Shown: piece by piece, positions 56,393 to 64,000 of the stretch
Layout of the letters: every line of letters starts with the position of its first letter
Numbering within the stretch: the stretch's first letter is position 1
Assembly: GCF_002205635.1 (NCBI RefSeq)
Contig: NZ_NISJ01000011.1
Span: 81,396 to 145,395, forward strand
Origin: Sphingopyxis witflariensis
GTDB taxonomy: Bacteria; Pseudomonadota; Alphaproteobacteria; Sphingomonadales; Sphingomonadaceae
Length of the DNA stretch: 64,000 bases
Direction: 5' to 3'
Translations under genes and position numbers: made by a program
The notes under the pieces: generated by a model
Told to the model about the DNA's origin: nothing
Database searches by the model: none
What the model saw: only the letters and a program-made list of their open reading frames with translations

Positions 56393-56707
56393 GATATTCT
56401 CCTTTCGGAGGATCAGGGATCCGAGACAGAACTCCTGCCTCTTTTCCTTTCACCCTGTTCCTCGCTTCCCGCGTCAGCGTCTCCACCGCTCGGCGGGCGC
56501 GCAGCCGCGTCCCGCTTTTCCATCCGGCGGACATGCGAGGTCGTTCTGCGGCTGCGCCGCAGGGGTGGTCGTCATTTATGGGTGGCAGGTTTTCTGGCAG
56601 CCGGTGATCGGCGGCGGCGACCGCCGGTTAGTCGCTTCCCCATAGACTGGTACATGACTAGAAGACCGACGTTACGCCTGTCGTGTCGACGAAACGTACT
56701 ATGGGGA
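56393..56707. other. Non-coding gap in the mobilization region
   Basis: About 0.3 kb with no believable gene. Contains the GTG-gene leader with AAAGGAG at its left edge. Confidence 0.4.
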
Positions 56708-56995
56708 TCAATCCGATCCGCGGCTTGCTTCTTCAGCGACTTCGGCCAAGGCTTCGCGCTCGTCACAGGCGATGACCGGATCACGCCCTCGTCCCCACGT
56801 GTATTCCTTGAGCACTTTGCAGAAGCAGCGGATGTCGGTGTCGAACAGCCACATCGCAGCCCGGCACGAGGTGCAAGCGGGATCGGGCGTCAACGTCACA
56901 CCGGATGCCGGATGGCTGAGTACTGGGCTGACATGATCATCATTTCGCCGCAGGGTTTGGAACTGGCTTGGCTGGAAAATATCGTTGGTCGGCAC
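56708..56995 (-). CDS. Small cysteine-containing hypothetical protein
   Basis: 95 aa, GTG start at 56995 with AAGGAG seven bases upstream, which supports it strongly. DPACTSCRAAMWLFDTDIRC then FCKVLKEYTWGRG: CxxC plus a later CxC could bind a metal. No family recognised. Lies 31 bp downstream of the relaxase gene on the same strand, likely co-transcribed. Confidence 0.7.
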   Translation of the reverse strand: MPTNDIFQPSQFQTLRRNDDHVSPVLSHPASGVTLTPDPACTSCRAAMWLFDTDIRCFCKVLKEYTWGRGRDPVIACDEREALAEVAEEASRGSD

Positions 56996-57026
56996 TGCAA
57001 TTCTCCTTGGTCAACGGTAAATTCGG

Positions 57027-59075
57027 TCATCGCGACCAATCAGGCGGCGACTGCCCTCGTGCCTGTTGCATGGCGGTTCTCGGCTCACCTGGCTTGATCG
57101 GCCCCGACCCGCGATCGGCATCGGTGTATTTATGCGGACCCGCGCGGGCGACGCTTGGGTCACGTTCGCGGTATTCTCCGGGATCCCAGTCCCAGCGGGC
57201 CAGCCGCTGTGCGACGAGCGCCCGGACCCGGCGACGCAGGCGCATATGCAGCCGATATCCATCCGAAGCATTGACCGGGGATGGTGCTACGTCGCGGTCG
57301 ATGGTGCTCGCCCTGTCGGCCTCGGGGCTTGGGTCCGCAGTATGGGATGCAACATTTTGTCCGCGACCTGCAGCAGCATCGATGGCCGCGTACCAGCGCT
57401 CAGCACGCCGCGAACGCTTGCGCACCGGTTCGGGCTGCGCGATCGGCCGTGCTTGAACGGGGATCCCGAGTTCGGCGCCGAGCCGTTGAGCTTGGCGAAT
57501 AAAGTCCTTGCCGCCAAACGCAGCGACATCTCCATGACGATCCCTTGCCACCAACAGCGCAGCCCGAAGGGTCGCATCGGAAGTATTTTGGAGCCAGATG
57601 CGGTTTCCGCGCTCGACGAATGCAGGTTGCCTAAAACCCTCTTCGATGGACCAATATTGGGTGGCATTCCCCACTTCGACTGACCGATAACCTCGCAATT
57701 CGCGCCGGCCCGGTTGGCTTGGCGCCCAGCCCAGGTCAAACGACGCATCGTTTCCCTCGAGCGATGGGAGGTCGATAGCCGCGGGATCCGGAAATTCGTC
57801 GATTTCAGCGCGCAATTGGCGCAGTGCAGTGATCCGGGCATCATATTGCGCTCGAACGTCGGCGATCCGAGATTTGAACATTGATGAGACCGCTGACTGA
57901 AGCGCGCCAACCCCGATGACCGCAGGGTCGGGCTCAAGCGCTGCAACCTCGGCGCGGCAAATCCGACGCTCAGCTTCCAGCATCGTCACCGCGGCCAATT
58001 TTTCCGCCATTAGCCGAGCGATGCGTTCTTGGATAATACCACAAGCGTCGGCGCGATGCTGGTCGCGTGTCGCCCAAGCTCCCGCCCTTTCCGGGTCGAT
58101 GATGCGTGGAATGAACTGATGCTCCGGCGGTTCGGGCGCCGTCCAGGGGCCCCATTTCTTGATCAGCTTCGGCATGCTCAGCTTTCGGTCCACGACCGAC
58201 ATCTTGACGTGATGAAGGCCGTCCGCGCTTCGTAACTCGCCGCCCGACCCAGTCTGAACCGCCATCACGCCGTGCTCGGCAAGTGCCGTCTGGGCATCGC
58301 TCCAGTTCTGGGCGGCATGCAGAAGTGGTGCGAGTTGCTTTTGGGCAAATCGCGTAAATGACTCGACGCCGCTTTCTTCCTCCCATTGCAGGGTTTTGAG
58401 CGAGGGCGAGGGATGCTTCGCTTTATCGGTCTTGGTTTCGATAGGCTCGACCCGGCGAACGTTGTGGGCATCGGCTACATAGCGGGCTCCTGGTTCCGGT
58501 CTCAGTCCAAGCTCATATTCCAACCGGGCACACGCCCGCTGCATTGCTTCATGCGACAAACCTCCAGGACCAAAGGGAGTCGCTCGCCCTTCCTGGTCGA
58601 GCGTTAGGACCAGCAGATGCGGATGTAGATTGTCGGTGTCGCCATGCAGGGCCCATAGGATCAGTGCGTCTGTGCAATCGAGTTCTTCGGCCAACACCAT
58701 CGCAATCCGGCTGCAGGAGTTGCCATCAAGTATTTCATCGCCATGCACCGACGCGATCACATGCCGCGCCGGCTTCTTCGACCGCGAAGAGCGCAGCGCA
58801 AGTCGGCGTTCCATTTCATCGCGAGCGGCGGCCCAATCCATGTTTTGCCCTCGGGTGAGGCCGCCAAGGTCGATGACGCGTTCTTCCGGTGCGCCGGGCG
58901 ACTTGTCGGTCAACAGATAATGGGCAAGATCCAGACCAAATTCGTGTGCCTGGCCATCACGCTTGGCGATTTCCATATAGCGGGCGAGCGACCGCGCGTG
59001 GCGGGATCCCGCCCCGCCCTTTTCTTTCGCCGGTTTTTCGACAATGACCATCGTCGGGAGATGGAGGCGCTGCAT
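57027..59075 (-). CDS. MOB-P type relaxase with LPD7-like C-terminal domain
   Basis: 682-aa conjugative relaxase. The N-terminal ~200 residues hold the relaxase fold: candidate nucleophile Tyr33 in SLARYMEIAKRD; the three-histidine metal site in WALHGDTDNLHPHLL (His144, Asn149, His151, His153), the HxDxDNxHxH pattern of MobP relaxases. A long helical/linker region follows. Residues ~500-550 (GNRIWLQNTSDATLRAALLV, then ARDRHGDVAAFGG) resemble the LPD7 polyvalent-protein domain. Basic tail. It faces away from an oriT-like site at 59187-59218, as traI does in IncP plasmids. Start ATG 59075; ATG 59051 possible. It would nick at oriT and carry the strand into the recipient. Confidence 0.9.
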   Translation of the reverse strand: MQRLHLPTMVIVEKPAKEKGGAGSRHARSLARYMEIAKRDGQAHEFGLDLAHYLLTDKSPGAPEERVIDLGGLTRGQNMDWAAARDEMERRLALRSSRSKKPARHVIASVHGDEILDGNSCSRIAMVLAEELDCTDALILWALHGDTDNLHPHLLVLTLDQEGRATPFGPGGLSHEAMQRACARLEYELGLRPEPGARYVADAHNVRRVEPIETKTDKAKHPSPSLKTLQWEEESGVESFTRFAQKQLAPLLHAAQNWSDAQTALAEHGVMAVQTGSGGELRSADGLHHVKMSVVDRKLSMPKLIKKWGPWTAPEPPEHQFIPRIIDPERAGAWATRDQHRADACGIIQERIARLMAEKLAAVTMLEAERRICRAEVAALEPDPAVIGVGALQSAVSSMFKSRIADVRAQYDARITALRQLRAEIDEFPDPAAIDLPSLEGNDASFDLGWAPSQPGRRELRGYRSVEVGNATQYWSIEEGFRQPAFVERGNRIWLQNTSDATLRAALLVARDRHGDVAAFGGKDFIRQAQRLGAELGIPVQARPIAQPEPVRKRSRRAERWYAAIDAAAGRGQNVASHTADPSPEADRASTIDRDVAPSPVNASDGYRLHMRLRRRVRALVAQRLARWDWDPGEYRERDPSVARAGPHKYTDADRGSGPIKPGEPRTAMQQARGQSPPDWSR

Positions 59076-59421
59076 GGCGCCGCCAATCTAATCTTCCGTA
59101 ACAATCGCCTACGGCGTGGAACTGCTACTGACTTGAACTAATTTGCCATGGCTGCAAGAAGCGAAGCGCCGAGCAGCCGTGGCGTCGGCTTCACCTCTCA
59201 GGTGAAGCCCCATCCTGTGTCAAATAAATGGACCGGTATTACGCTGCGCGTCAAAGCGCAATCGCACCTAATCAGCTGGAACGCGACGTGATCGTGGGGG
59301 TCATGTCCAAACATGACATAACATAACAAAGCAGTGCAATGATCCGGCAGGAGGCTCGTATGGTCAGCGACGGCATAAGCTTGCTGACACCGGGTTCGAT
59401 CAACCCATCGACATCACCACG
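59076..59421. other. oriT-bearing intergenic region
   Basis: About 0.35 kb between relaxase and XRE regulator. Besides the oriT core it holds CATGTCCAAACATG (about 59300-59315, a GTTTG-type palindrome: CATGT...ACATG) and CATGACATAACATAAC direct repeats, candidates for accessory protein binding. No gene. Confidence 0.5.
59187..59218. other. oriT: oriT candidate: 10-bp hairpin plus nic core
   Basis: GGCTTCACCT (59187-59196) and AGGTGAAGCC (59200-59209) are perfect complements with a 3-nt loop. One base later comes CATCCTG followed by T (59211-59218), matching the MOB-P nic consensus YATCCTG|Y; in RK2 the corresponding site reads CTTCACCTATCCTG|C. The position between the leftward relaxase and rightward traKLM matches IncP oriT. 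The predicted nick is after 59217. Confidence 0.82.
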
Positions 59422-59973
59422 TCAGTAGTCAGGTTCCGGCATGCGAGCGGCTTTGAGGCGATCTTCAGTGCCGCGTATTCGGGCGATGCGTTTTAGCCAA
59501 GGGGTGATGTCTTTCGCTCCCAAATAGGCGTCGGCATCGTCGACACCATCGAAACCGAGCGCCTTGGCATAGGCCTCGCTAATGTCCCCATATTTGGTGG
59601 AGTGTCGACTTTCTACGATGCCCCGGGGCGTCGCCTCGGCGCGTTCGAACTTCCTCACCGAGCTGATGCTGATCCCGACCGCCTGTGCAACATCGGCCAT
59701 TGAACGTTTTCCGATCCAGCGCGCAAGATAGCAGCGATAATTGCGCCATCCCCCCGGCGCGTCGCCTAGACCGGCTTCTTGAGGCAAATGTTTGCCCAAC
59801 ACCTCCTCACGCAAAAGAATATCGCGAAATGCGCGTGACATTTTGCGTTGGCCGCTTTCAATTCTCGAGATTGTCTCCCGGCTGTAGCCAGTCCGCCGGG
59901 CGAGCTTGGCCTGTGTCAAATTGCACGCTTTCCGGGCCTTTCGTAATTCAGTCTCGGGTTCGAACAGTCGCAT
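59422..59973 (-). CDS. XRE-type regulator with two helix-turn-helix regions
   Basis: 183 aa. N-terminal Cro/C1 helix-turn-helix (TELRKARKACNLTQAKLARR, TGYSRETISRIESGQRKMS, residues ~8-46). A second HTH-like stretch is at ~88-115 (RSMADVAQAVGISISSVRKF), so it may bind DNA as a bipartite reader. ATG at 59973. It is divergent from the traK-like gene; the palindrome at 60051-60084 between them is a natural operator for it. Probably controls the transfer genes (inferred). Confidence 0.85.
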   Translation of the reverse strand: MRLFEPETELRKARKACNLTQAKLARRTGYSRETISRIESGQRKMSRAFRDILLREEVLGKHLPQEAGLGDAPGGWRNYRCYLARWIGKRSMADVAQAVGISISSVRKFERAEATPRGIVESRHSTKYGDISEAYAKALGFDGVDDADAYLGAKDITPWLKRIARIRGTEDRLKAARMPEPDY

Positions 59974-60050
59974 TGAGTATAACTTTCTCTAAAATTCCGC
60001 ATGCCGATGAGACCGCAGATTAATCCTGACTAAAAAAATATGTGACATTT

Positions 60051-60084
60051 TGCATTTTAGTCAATGCCGCCAGACTAAAATGCA
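60051..60084. promoter_or_regulatory. 12-bp palindromic operator candidate upstream of traK
   Basis: TGCATTTTAGTC (60051-60062) and GACTAAAATGCA (60073-60084) are perfect complements 10 bases apart. A third half-like GACTAAAA lies at 60028-60035. The right arm ends 3 bases before the ATG of the next gene, so a bound repressor would block initiation of both divergent genes. Confidence 0.75.
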
Positions 60085-60087
60085 GGA

Positions 60088-60648
60088 ATGAACACATCAT
60101 CGCCCCTACCAAAGCCCGCAAGCGCGGCGCTATCCGATGGACGAACGACGTTACCTCAAGGCAAGCGTACATTGTTTGATGCCGCGGCCATCGAGACGGT
60201 GGTCAATGCTCAGCGCGAGGCAGACGTCCAAGATCCTCCCCAGCGGCGCGTCCCCCTTATGGGCGTCATTCGAACGGCAGCGCCGTTAATCCTTATTCGC
60301 CGTGCCAACGGCTGGACCGACGCGCAAATCGTCGAATTCCTGCATGAGCTTGGCGTTGCAATCTCGGCAGAGACTTTGCGGGTGTACCTCAGCCGCCTGC
60401 GCCGCGAAAATCCGGAAGAACCATCCATGGAGATGGACCAGATCGCGGAGCCGGCTGACGAAATGGATCCGCATGCCGCGGCAGCCCCGTCCGATCCCGC
60501 GCCGCCAGATAAACCGCCTGAGATCGTCGAACCACCGTCTGCCCAGGATGAAGCCATCCTGACGCCGCCCCAAACTTCATCAGCGTCCAAGGCCAAGACG
60601 ATTGAGACCCCGTTCAAGCCGGGCATCGATCTCGATGAAGAAATCTGA
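60088..60648 (+). CDS. traK: TraK-like oriT-binding protein
   Basis: 186 aa. The middle segment LILIRRANGWTDAQIVEFLH then ELGVAISAETLRVYLSRLRR is the helix-turn-helix-like pattern of TraK-type mobilization proteins; the C-terminal third is acidic and proline-rich with low complexity (EPADEMDPHAAAAPSDPAPP). TraK binds oriT to help the relaxase in IncP systems. First of three genes in order traK-traL-traM, 23 bp before traL. Assigned by motif and synteny. The start codon is preceded by AGGA that touches the ATG, so initiation may be weak or coupled to the operator. Confidence 0.78.
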   Translation: MNTSSPLPKPASAALSDGRTTLPQGKRTLFDAAAIETVVNAQREADVQDPPQRRVPLMGVIRTAAPLILIRRANGWTDAQIVEFLHELGVAISAETLRVYLSRLRRENPEEPSMEMDQIAEPADEMDPHAAAAPSDPAPPDKPPEIVEPPSAQDEAILTPPQTSSASKAKTIETPFKPGIDLDEEI

Positions 60649-60671
60649 TCCGAAACGAAGGAGAAATGCAA

Positions 60672-61514
60672 ATGACGACCAGAGGCATAAGACGCCGCAT
60701 TGCAGTCATCGGCGCCAAAGATAAGGGGGGCGCAGGCCTCAGCACGACGGAGACCGCGCTAGCGACCGTTTTGCGGGCCACTGGCGAAGGTCATTTCCGT
60801 GTCCAGATCGTCGACGCCGACAAGGCCAATGGCTCTCTGACTCAGCGTTTGGGCGAGCGCGATGACTCCGGCAAACTGCTCGCTGAGCAGGATCCCTATA
60901 AGGGGATTATCAAGGCTGATCTGTTCGATCGCGACGGCGCCCGCCCAATCTTTCACGCGATAGAATCAGATGCCGAATTTGTAATCATCGATACGCCGTC
61001 AGGGTCGCTCGATCGCTTCGGATCCCTGTCTGAATCGCTGACGGCCCGCGATCTTGTCGATCATATTCGTCACAATGATCGCGAGCCGATCGTTCTTGTC
61101 CCGTTTGGACCGACCGTTGCTGCTATTCGTGGCGTTGGCAAGGCGATCGATACCTTCGGCGAGGTGTCCTATGTCGGGGCACGCTATATGGCGGGAGTGC
61201 GCGATGACGACTATCGGCTCTGGTCGTCCGATCCTCTCACCAATTTTTATGGCCGCACGGTCGGCGGCAACGTCCGTCGTAAGTTCGAAGAAGCAGGCGG
61301 TCAGGTTATCGACATGCCACCCGCCCCCATGCGGCCGTTCGCGCTGGCGGAGGCGCTGAGCCTGACATTTGCCCAGTCCGCGACTCATGTCGGTGGCGAT
61401 TATGAACAATATGACCGGCTCAACATGGCATCATGGCTCAACAAATGGGTTCGCGAGTTCCAGAAGATCGAAGACCTGCTGGGCCTCGAAGGCATCGAAT
61501 GGAGGCCTTTCTGA
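60672..61514 (+). CDS. traL: TraL-like ParA-family ATPase
   Basis: 280 aa from ATG at 60672 (8 bases after AAGGAG; another ATG at 60666 is too close). P-loop with deviant Walker A AKDKGGAGLSTTETALA, then VQIVDADKANGSL and EFVIIDTPSGSLDRF (Walker B-type Asp). Fits TraL of IncP-like transfer regions, a ParA/MinD-type NTPase. Its stop overlaps traM (TGATG). Role in transfer is not fully known; no parB-like partner is adjacent. Confidence 0.82.
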   Translation: MTTRGIRRRIAVIGAKDKGGAGLSTTETALATVLRATGEGHFRVQIVDADKANGSLTQRLGERDDSGKLLAEQDPYKGIIKADLFDRDGARPIFHAIESDAEFVIIDTPSGSLDRFGSLSESLTARDLVDHIRHNDREPIVLVPFGPTVAAIRGVGKAIDTFGEVSYVGARYMAGVRDDDYRLWSSDPLTNFYGRTVGGNVRRKFEEAGGQVIDMPPAPMRPFALAEALSLTFAQSATHVGGDYEQYDRLNMASWLNKWVREFQKIEDLLGLEGIEWRPF

Positions 61515-62101
61515 TGAAAAAGCCCCATATCGATCTGCAAAATCTGTCCTCTACCTCGGCGCGAGAGCTGCTCGAGAAATATCTGTACGGCAGCGGCGAC
61601 GTCGAACTGATCCTGCGCTTCGCCGAAGAACACAACCTTGAAAAGGACAATCTCGTCTGGCTGTTGACAGGCATATTGAAGGTCGGGAGCAACCTCGTGA
61701 ACGATTTGCTGAGGGCTACCCAATACACGGGAGAGGTAATTGCAGTCGCGGAAACGCAGCGGCGGACGAGTATGCAGGACGCTGAAGAATTGGCGGGTCG
61801 ACTGGTAGCTCAAATTTCTACCGCCGCCAGTCAGAGCGCCGGACAACTCGACATGCGGATTGCAAAAATTGAGCGGCTGGGGCGCGACGTCAGCCAACTT
61901 GCCGCCCACTTTGCGTCGGCGTACGGGGAATTCAAGTACACGCGTGATTCATTCCAAAAATTCATCGAAACGGAAATGCGCGTATGGGCCATAGAGTTTC
62001 TCGCACGAGCCCGCGAGCAGCTCAATCCGCAGCCCTGGAGGCTTTATACCATTAGCGCAGTCCAGACTGCGCTGATCATCGGCCTGTTCATTTGGCGATG
62101 A
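61514..62101 (+). CDS. traM: TraM-like transfer protein with C-terminal membrane helix
   Basis: 195 aa from ATG at 61514 (GGAGG 8 bases upstream), overlapping the traL stop as TGATG. Starts MKKPHIDLQNLSSTSARELL; helical middle with LARAREQLNPQP near the end and a final membrane segment (AVQTALIIGLFIW). Position and TM tail match TraM of IncP-like traKLM operons. The family is poorly characterised; call rests on synteny with traK and traL. Confidence 0.75.
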   Translation: MKKPHIDLQNLSSTSARELLEKYLYGSGDVELILRFAEEHNLEKDNLVWLLTGILKVGSNLVNDLLRATQYTGEVIAVAETQRRTSMQDAEELAGRLVAQISTAASQSAGQLDMRIAKIERLGRDVSQLAAHFASAYGEFKYTRDSFQKFIETEMRVWAIEFLARAREQLNPQPWRLYTISAVQTALIIGLFIWR

Positions 62102-62217
62102 TACTGATTGCCCACCTTGTCGCCGTGAAAAACCGTGCGCCCCAAGCCTCGGCGCATGTCGATCTGCCACCCTCAAAAAATTAACGGCGCGGTCATGTGC
62201 CATTGGAGCCTAACGCA

Positions 62218-63225
62218 ATGAAAATGTGGTATAGACATGAGGGCAGGAGCAAAGCGTCCAAGCTCGCACTTGAAATACTTGAATATGTGGATGAGCATTT
62301 GAGGGGTTTCGAGTGGCGTCCCCGAATTACATCGATCGGTATAAGGGCAGACTGCGGTGACATTTATGACTTCGAGGTCGAGCTTGAATTCTCCCCGGGC
62401 GCATTTGTCGTTGTTCGATATGGCGATTGCGACGACACAGAACGAGGAGGGATATGCACCGACAGCGATGCGATCGGTCAGGCTATATTCGCCGTGTTTG
62501 AGGACTTTCGCGACAGAGGGATAAATGTTCTCTCCGCAATGCTTTATGACGCCCGCCATGAGGCACTGAAGACGCTTTCGACTTGGTCAGGAGGCGCAAC
62601 GCATGCCGAACTAGTAAAACCGCGGCTGTTGAGAGACGAGTGGTGCGGAAGACAAGAATACCTATCAGATTTAGAATTTCGAGTGCTTGATAATAGACTC
62701 AGCCCTTCTGAACTCAATATTGTTGCAGACCATCCAAGTTTGCTGAACGCGAAGCTCAAAACGCACAGAGAACTTATGGACTTAAGATTTTCCAGGAAAA
62801 CCGAACTGGCGCGCCAAGGAGCGGACGGGTCGATCGACCAAATCGCAATCAATGCTATCGCGCAGCGATGTGATATCGCTGACGGAATAAGGTGGGTCGC
62901 CAATCGGACTGTTGAAGCACGTCATATTGATTTGTACTTGTATGTCCGAGACGGACACATTGGCTGCGAAGGTTACGACGCGCAAAATTCCAATTTTCAC
63001 TGGAATGGTAGCTCGCTCACGTTGTGGAATTGCACCCTTCCCGAGATCGCGATCAGCCAATTGGCGGGTCAGCCGATAACTCGCTTGATCGAGCATCCCA
63101 TACTGTCCAGCGACATGATCATCACTGAAGCCAGTTCGATAGAAATTGGCGATCAACAGGCCATCCAGGTAAATTTCGACCAGCCGAAGCGACTATTTTG
63201 CAAAGTGTCCGGTCGTTCATGGTGA
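62218..63225 (+). CDS. Hypothetical protein after traKLM
   Basis: 335 aa from ATG at 62218 (GGAG 9 bases upstream). Soluble; segments include DIYDFEVELEFSPGAFVVV, LSDLEFRVLDNRLSPSEL and IDLYLYVRDGHIGCEGYDAQ. Slightly lower GC than neighbours. I do not recognise the family. Not obviously part of the transfer operon (116-bp gap); likely cargo. Confidence 0.65.
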   Translation: MKMWYRHEGRSKASKLALEILEYVDEHLRGFEWRPRITSIGIRADCGDIYDFEVELEFSPGAFVVVRYGDCDDTERGGICTDSDAIGQAIFAVFEDFRDRGINVLSAMLYDARHEALKTLSTWSGGATHAELVKPRLLRDEWCGRQEYLSDLEFRVLDNRLSPSELNIVADHPSLLNAKLKTHRELMDLRFSRKTELARQGADGSIDQIAINAIAQRCDIADGIRWVANRTVEARHIDLYLYVRDGHIGCEGYDAQNSNFHWNGSSLTLWNCTLPEIAISQLAGQPITRLIEHPILSSDMIITEASSIEIGDQQAIQVNFDQPKRLFCKVSGRSW

Positions 63226-63636
63226 ACATTTATATGGAAGGTCCCTACATCCAGTTTAGCATTATCCCAACAAGATCGCTGCCTTGCCGGGTGATATAGA
63301 TTTCGCTTTCGACTTGTTCTGAACAGCTTCCTTGCCGAGACATCCCTCCGGAGAAAGCTGTCATGTCCTACGCGAATACAGAAGCTCCGTCATCGCGCGG
63401 ACACGCTCAATTGGCCGTCGGCTCGACGACATGATAGACCACGCTCAACGGCCAGCTTGCATCTTCCCCGCGACGAGCGATCACCGAGCCAGGCCGCCCG
63501 CTCCGACGATGACCGACAACAAATGGCTTGTCAGCGCAGACGCGCCCTTTCGGTAGGCGATTTCACCCCAATCATCCCAACGGTGCACCCGCCCGGCGAG
63601 CCAGGCGAAGAGATCATCGCGCGAATTTGCATCGGC
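63226..63636. other. Gap with gene remnant next to the IS3 element
   Basis: About 0.41 kb. On the minus strand 63481-63636 has a coherent stretch (SRDDLFAWLAGRVHRWDDWG, EIAYRKGASALTSHLL) that runs into the IS end, so it appears to be a gene fragment cut by the IS3 insertion. Family not recognised. Nothing else called. Confidence 0.4.
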
Positions 63637-64000
63637 TGATCTGCCCCCTTCTGAGTGGTCCAAAATTGATGATATTTTGGATTACGAAGGAGACAAGGTA
63701 TGCCGAGCAAAAAGCATCGCCCGGAAGAGATTATCGGCAAGCTGCGTGAAGCGGAGGTTGTGCTGGCGCAGGGCGCGACGACCGCGGAGGCGTGTCGGCG
63801 GATCGCGGTCAGCGAGCAAACCTATTATCGGTGGCGTAAGGAATATGGCGGCCTGAAGACCGATCAGGCACGTCGGATGAAGGATCTGGAGAAGGAGAAT
63901 GTGCGGCTTCGCCGTGCGATCTCGGACCTGACGCTAGACAAGCTGATATTGCAGGAGGCCGCCCGGGGAAACTTCTGAGCCCCGCGCGCCGAAGGCGCTG
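63637..64000 (+). mobile_element. IS3-family element, left part
   Basis: Left end placed near TGATCTGCCCCCTTCTGAGT (63637), typical of IS3/IS407-type termini beginning TGA. It carries orfA and runs off the window before orfB. The right terminus and target duplication are outside. Confidence 0.7.
63700..63978 (+). CDS. IS3-family transposase OrfA
   Basis: 92 aa; HTH MPSKKHRPEEIIGKLREAEV, then VSEQTYYRWRKEYGG and a leucine-zipper-like MKDLEKENVRLRRAISDLTL. Strong ribosome site GAAGGAG. The stop after AARGNF is where frameshifting normally joins OrfB, whose start would lie just beyond the edge. Confidence 0.92.
   Translation: MPSKKHRPEEIIGKLREAEVVLAQGATTAEACRRIAVSEQTYYRWRKEYGGLKTDQARRMKDLEKENVRLRRAISDLTLDKLILQEAARGNF

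Overview
The window is high-GC alphaproteobacterial DNA. Protein flavour, the type I secretion/giant adhesin cluster and the small accessory genes (ArdC, DUF736, AlpA, TraKLM) fit a Sphingomonadales genome (Sphingopyxis/Sphingobium-like). This is inferred from gene content only; there is no rRNA or other taxonomic marker in the window.

Region 1 (1-22.6 kb) looks like core or stable chromosome. A leftward operon holds an OmpA-like protein, a TolC-like outer-membrane channel, a LapB-type ABC exporter, a SleB-type cell wall hydrolase and a HlyD/LapC adaptor that runs off the left edge. Directly upstream on the same strand is its evident substrate, a 3807-aa secreted adhesin with T1SS-143/VCBS-type repeats, a von Willebrand A domain and RTX repeats. 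Two PilZ-domain genes follow, one of them fused to an XRE helix-turn-helix, which suggests c-di-GMP control of adhesion. An NADP-type glutamate dehydrogenase (gdhA) and an HPP-family membrane protein close the region.

Region 2 (23.46-34.22 kb) is an integrated element bounded by a 24-bp direct repeat carrying the 3' end of a tRNA-Gln gene. It has a P4-type integrase at its right end. Inside are two overlapping tyrosine recombinases, a broken IS110 copy, a truncated nucleotidyltransferase, an ArdC antirestriction gene, an AlpA regulator, a DUF736 gene, and a group II intron that has split the DUF736 Shine-Dalgarno sequence in antisense.

Region 3 (34.3-53 kb) is a defence island. It starts with a second large integrase and an IS91-type element with its XerC-like partner. 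Next come an AAA_13 ATPase with a CxxC hook-like motif, a Hachiman system (HamA DUF1837 nuclease plus HamB helicase) with a small DUF3223 gene attached, an HNH endonuclease, two overlapping small genes (one with a HEPN-like RxxxxH motif), another unknown gene and two DUF4238 genes. An IS1182-type transposon with a visible target duplication ends it. The 45.8-51.2 kb stretch is the best candidate for undescribed defence functions.

Region 4 (53.2-63.2 kb) is a mobilization module: an orphan adenine methyltransferase, a MobA/MobL-like protein, small plasmid-type genes, a MOB-P relaxase with a C-terminal LPD7-like domain, a recognisable IncP-like oriT (hairpin plus CATCCTG nic core), an XRE regulator with a 12-bp palindromic operator candidate, and a rightward traK-traL-traM set. 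No type IV secretion genes are in the window. An IS3-family element (orfA) runs off the right edge.
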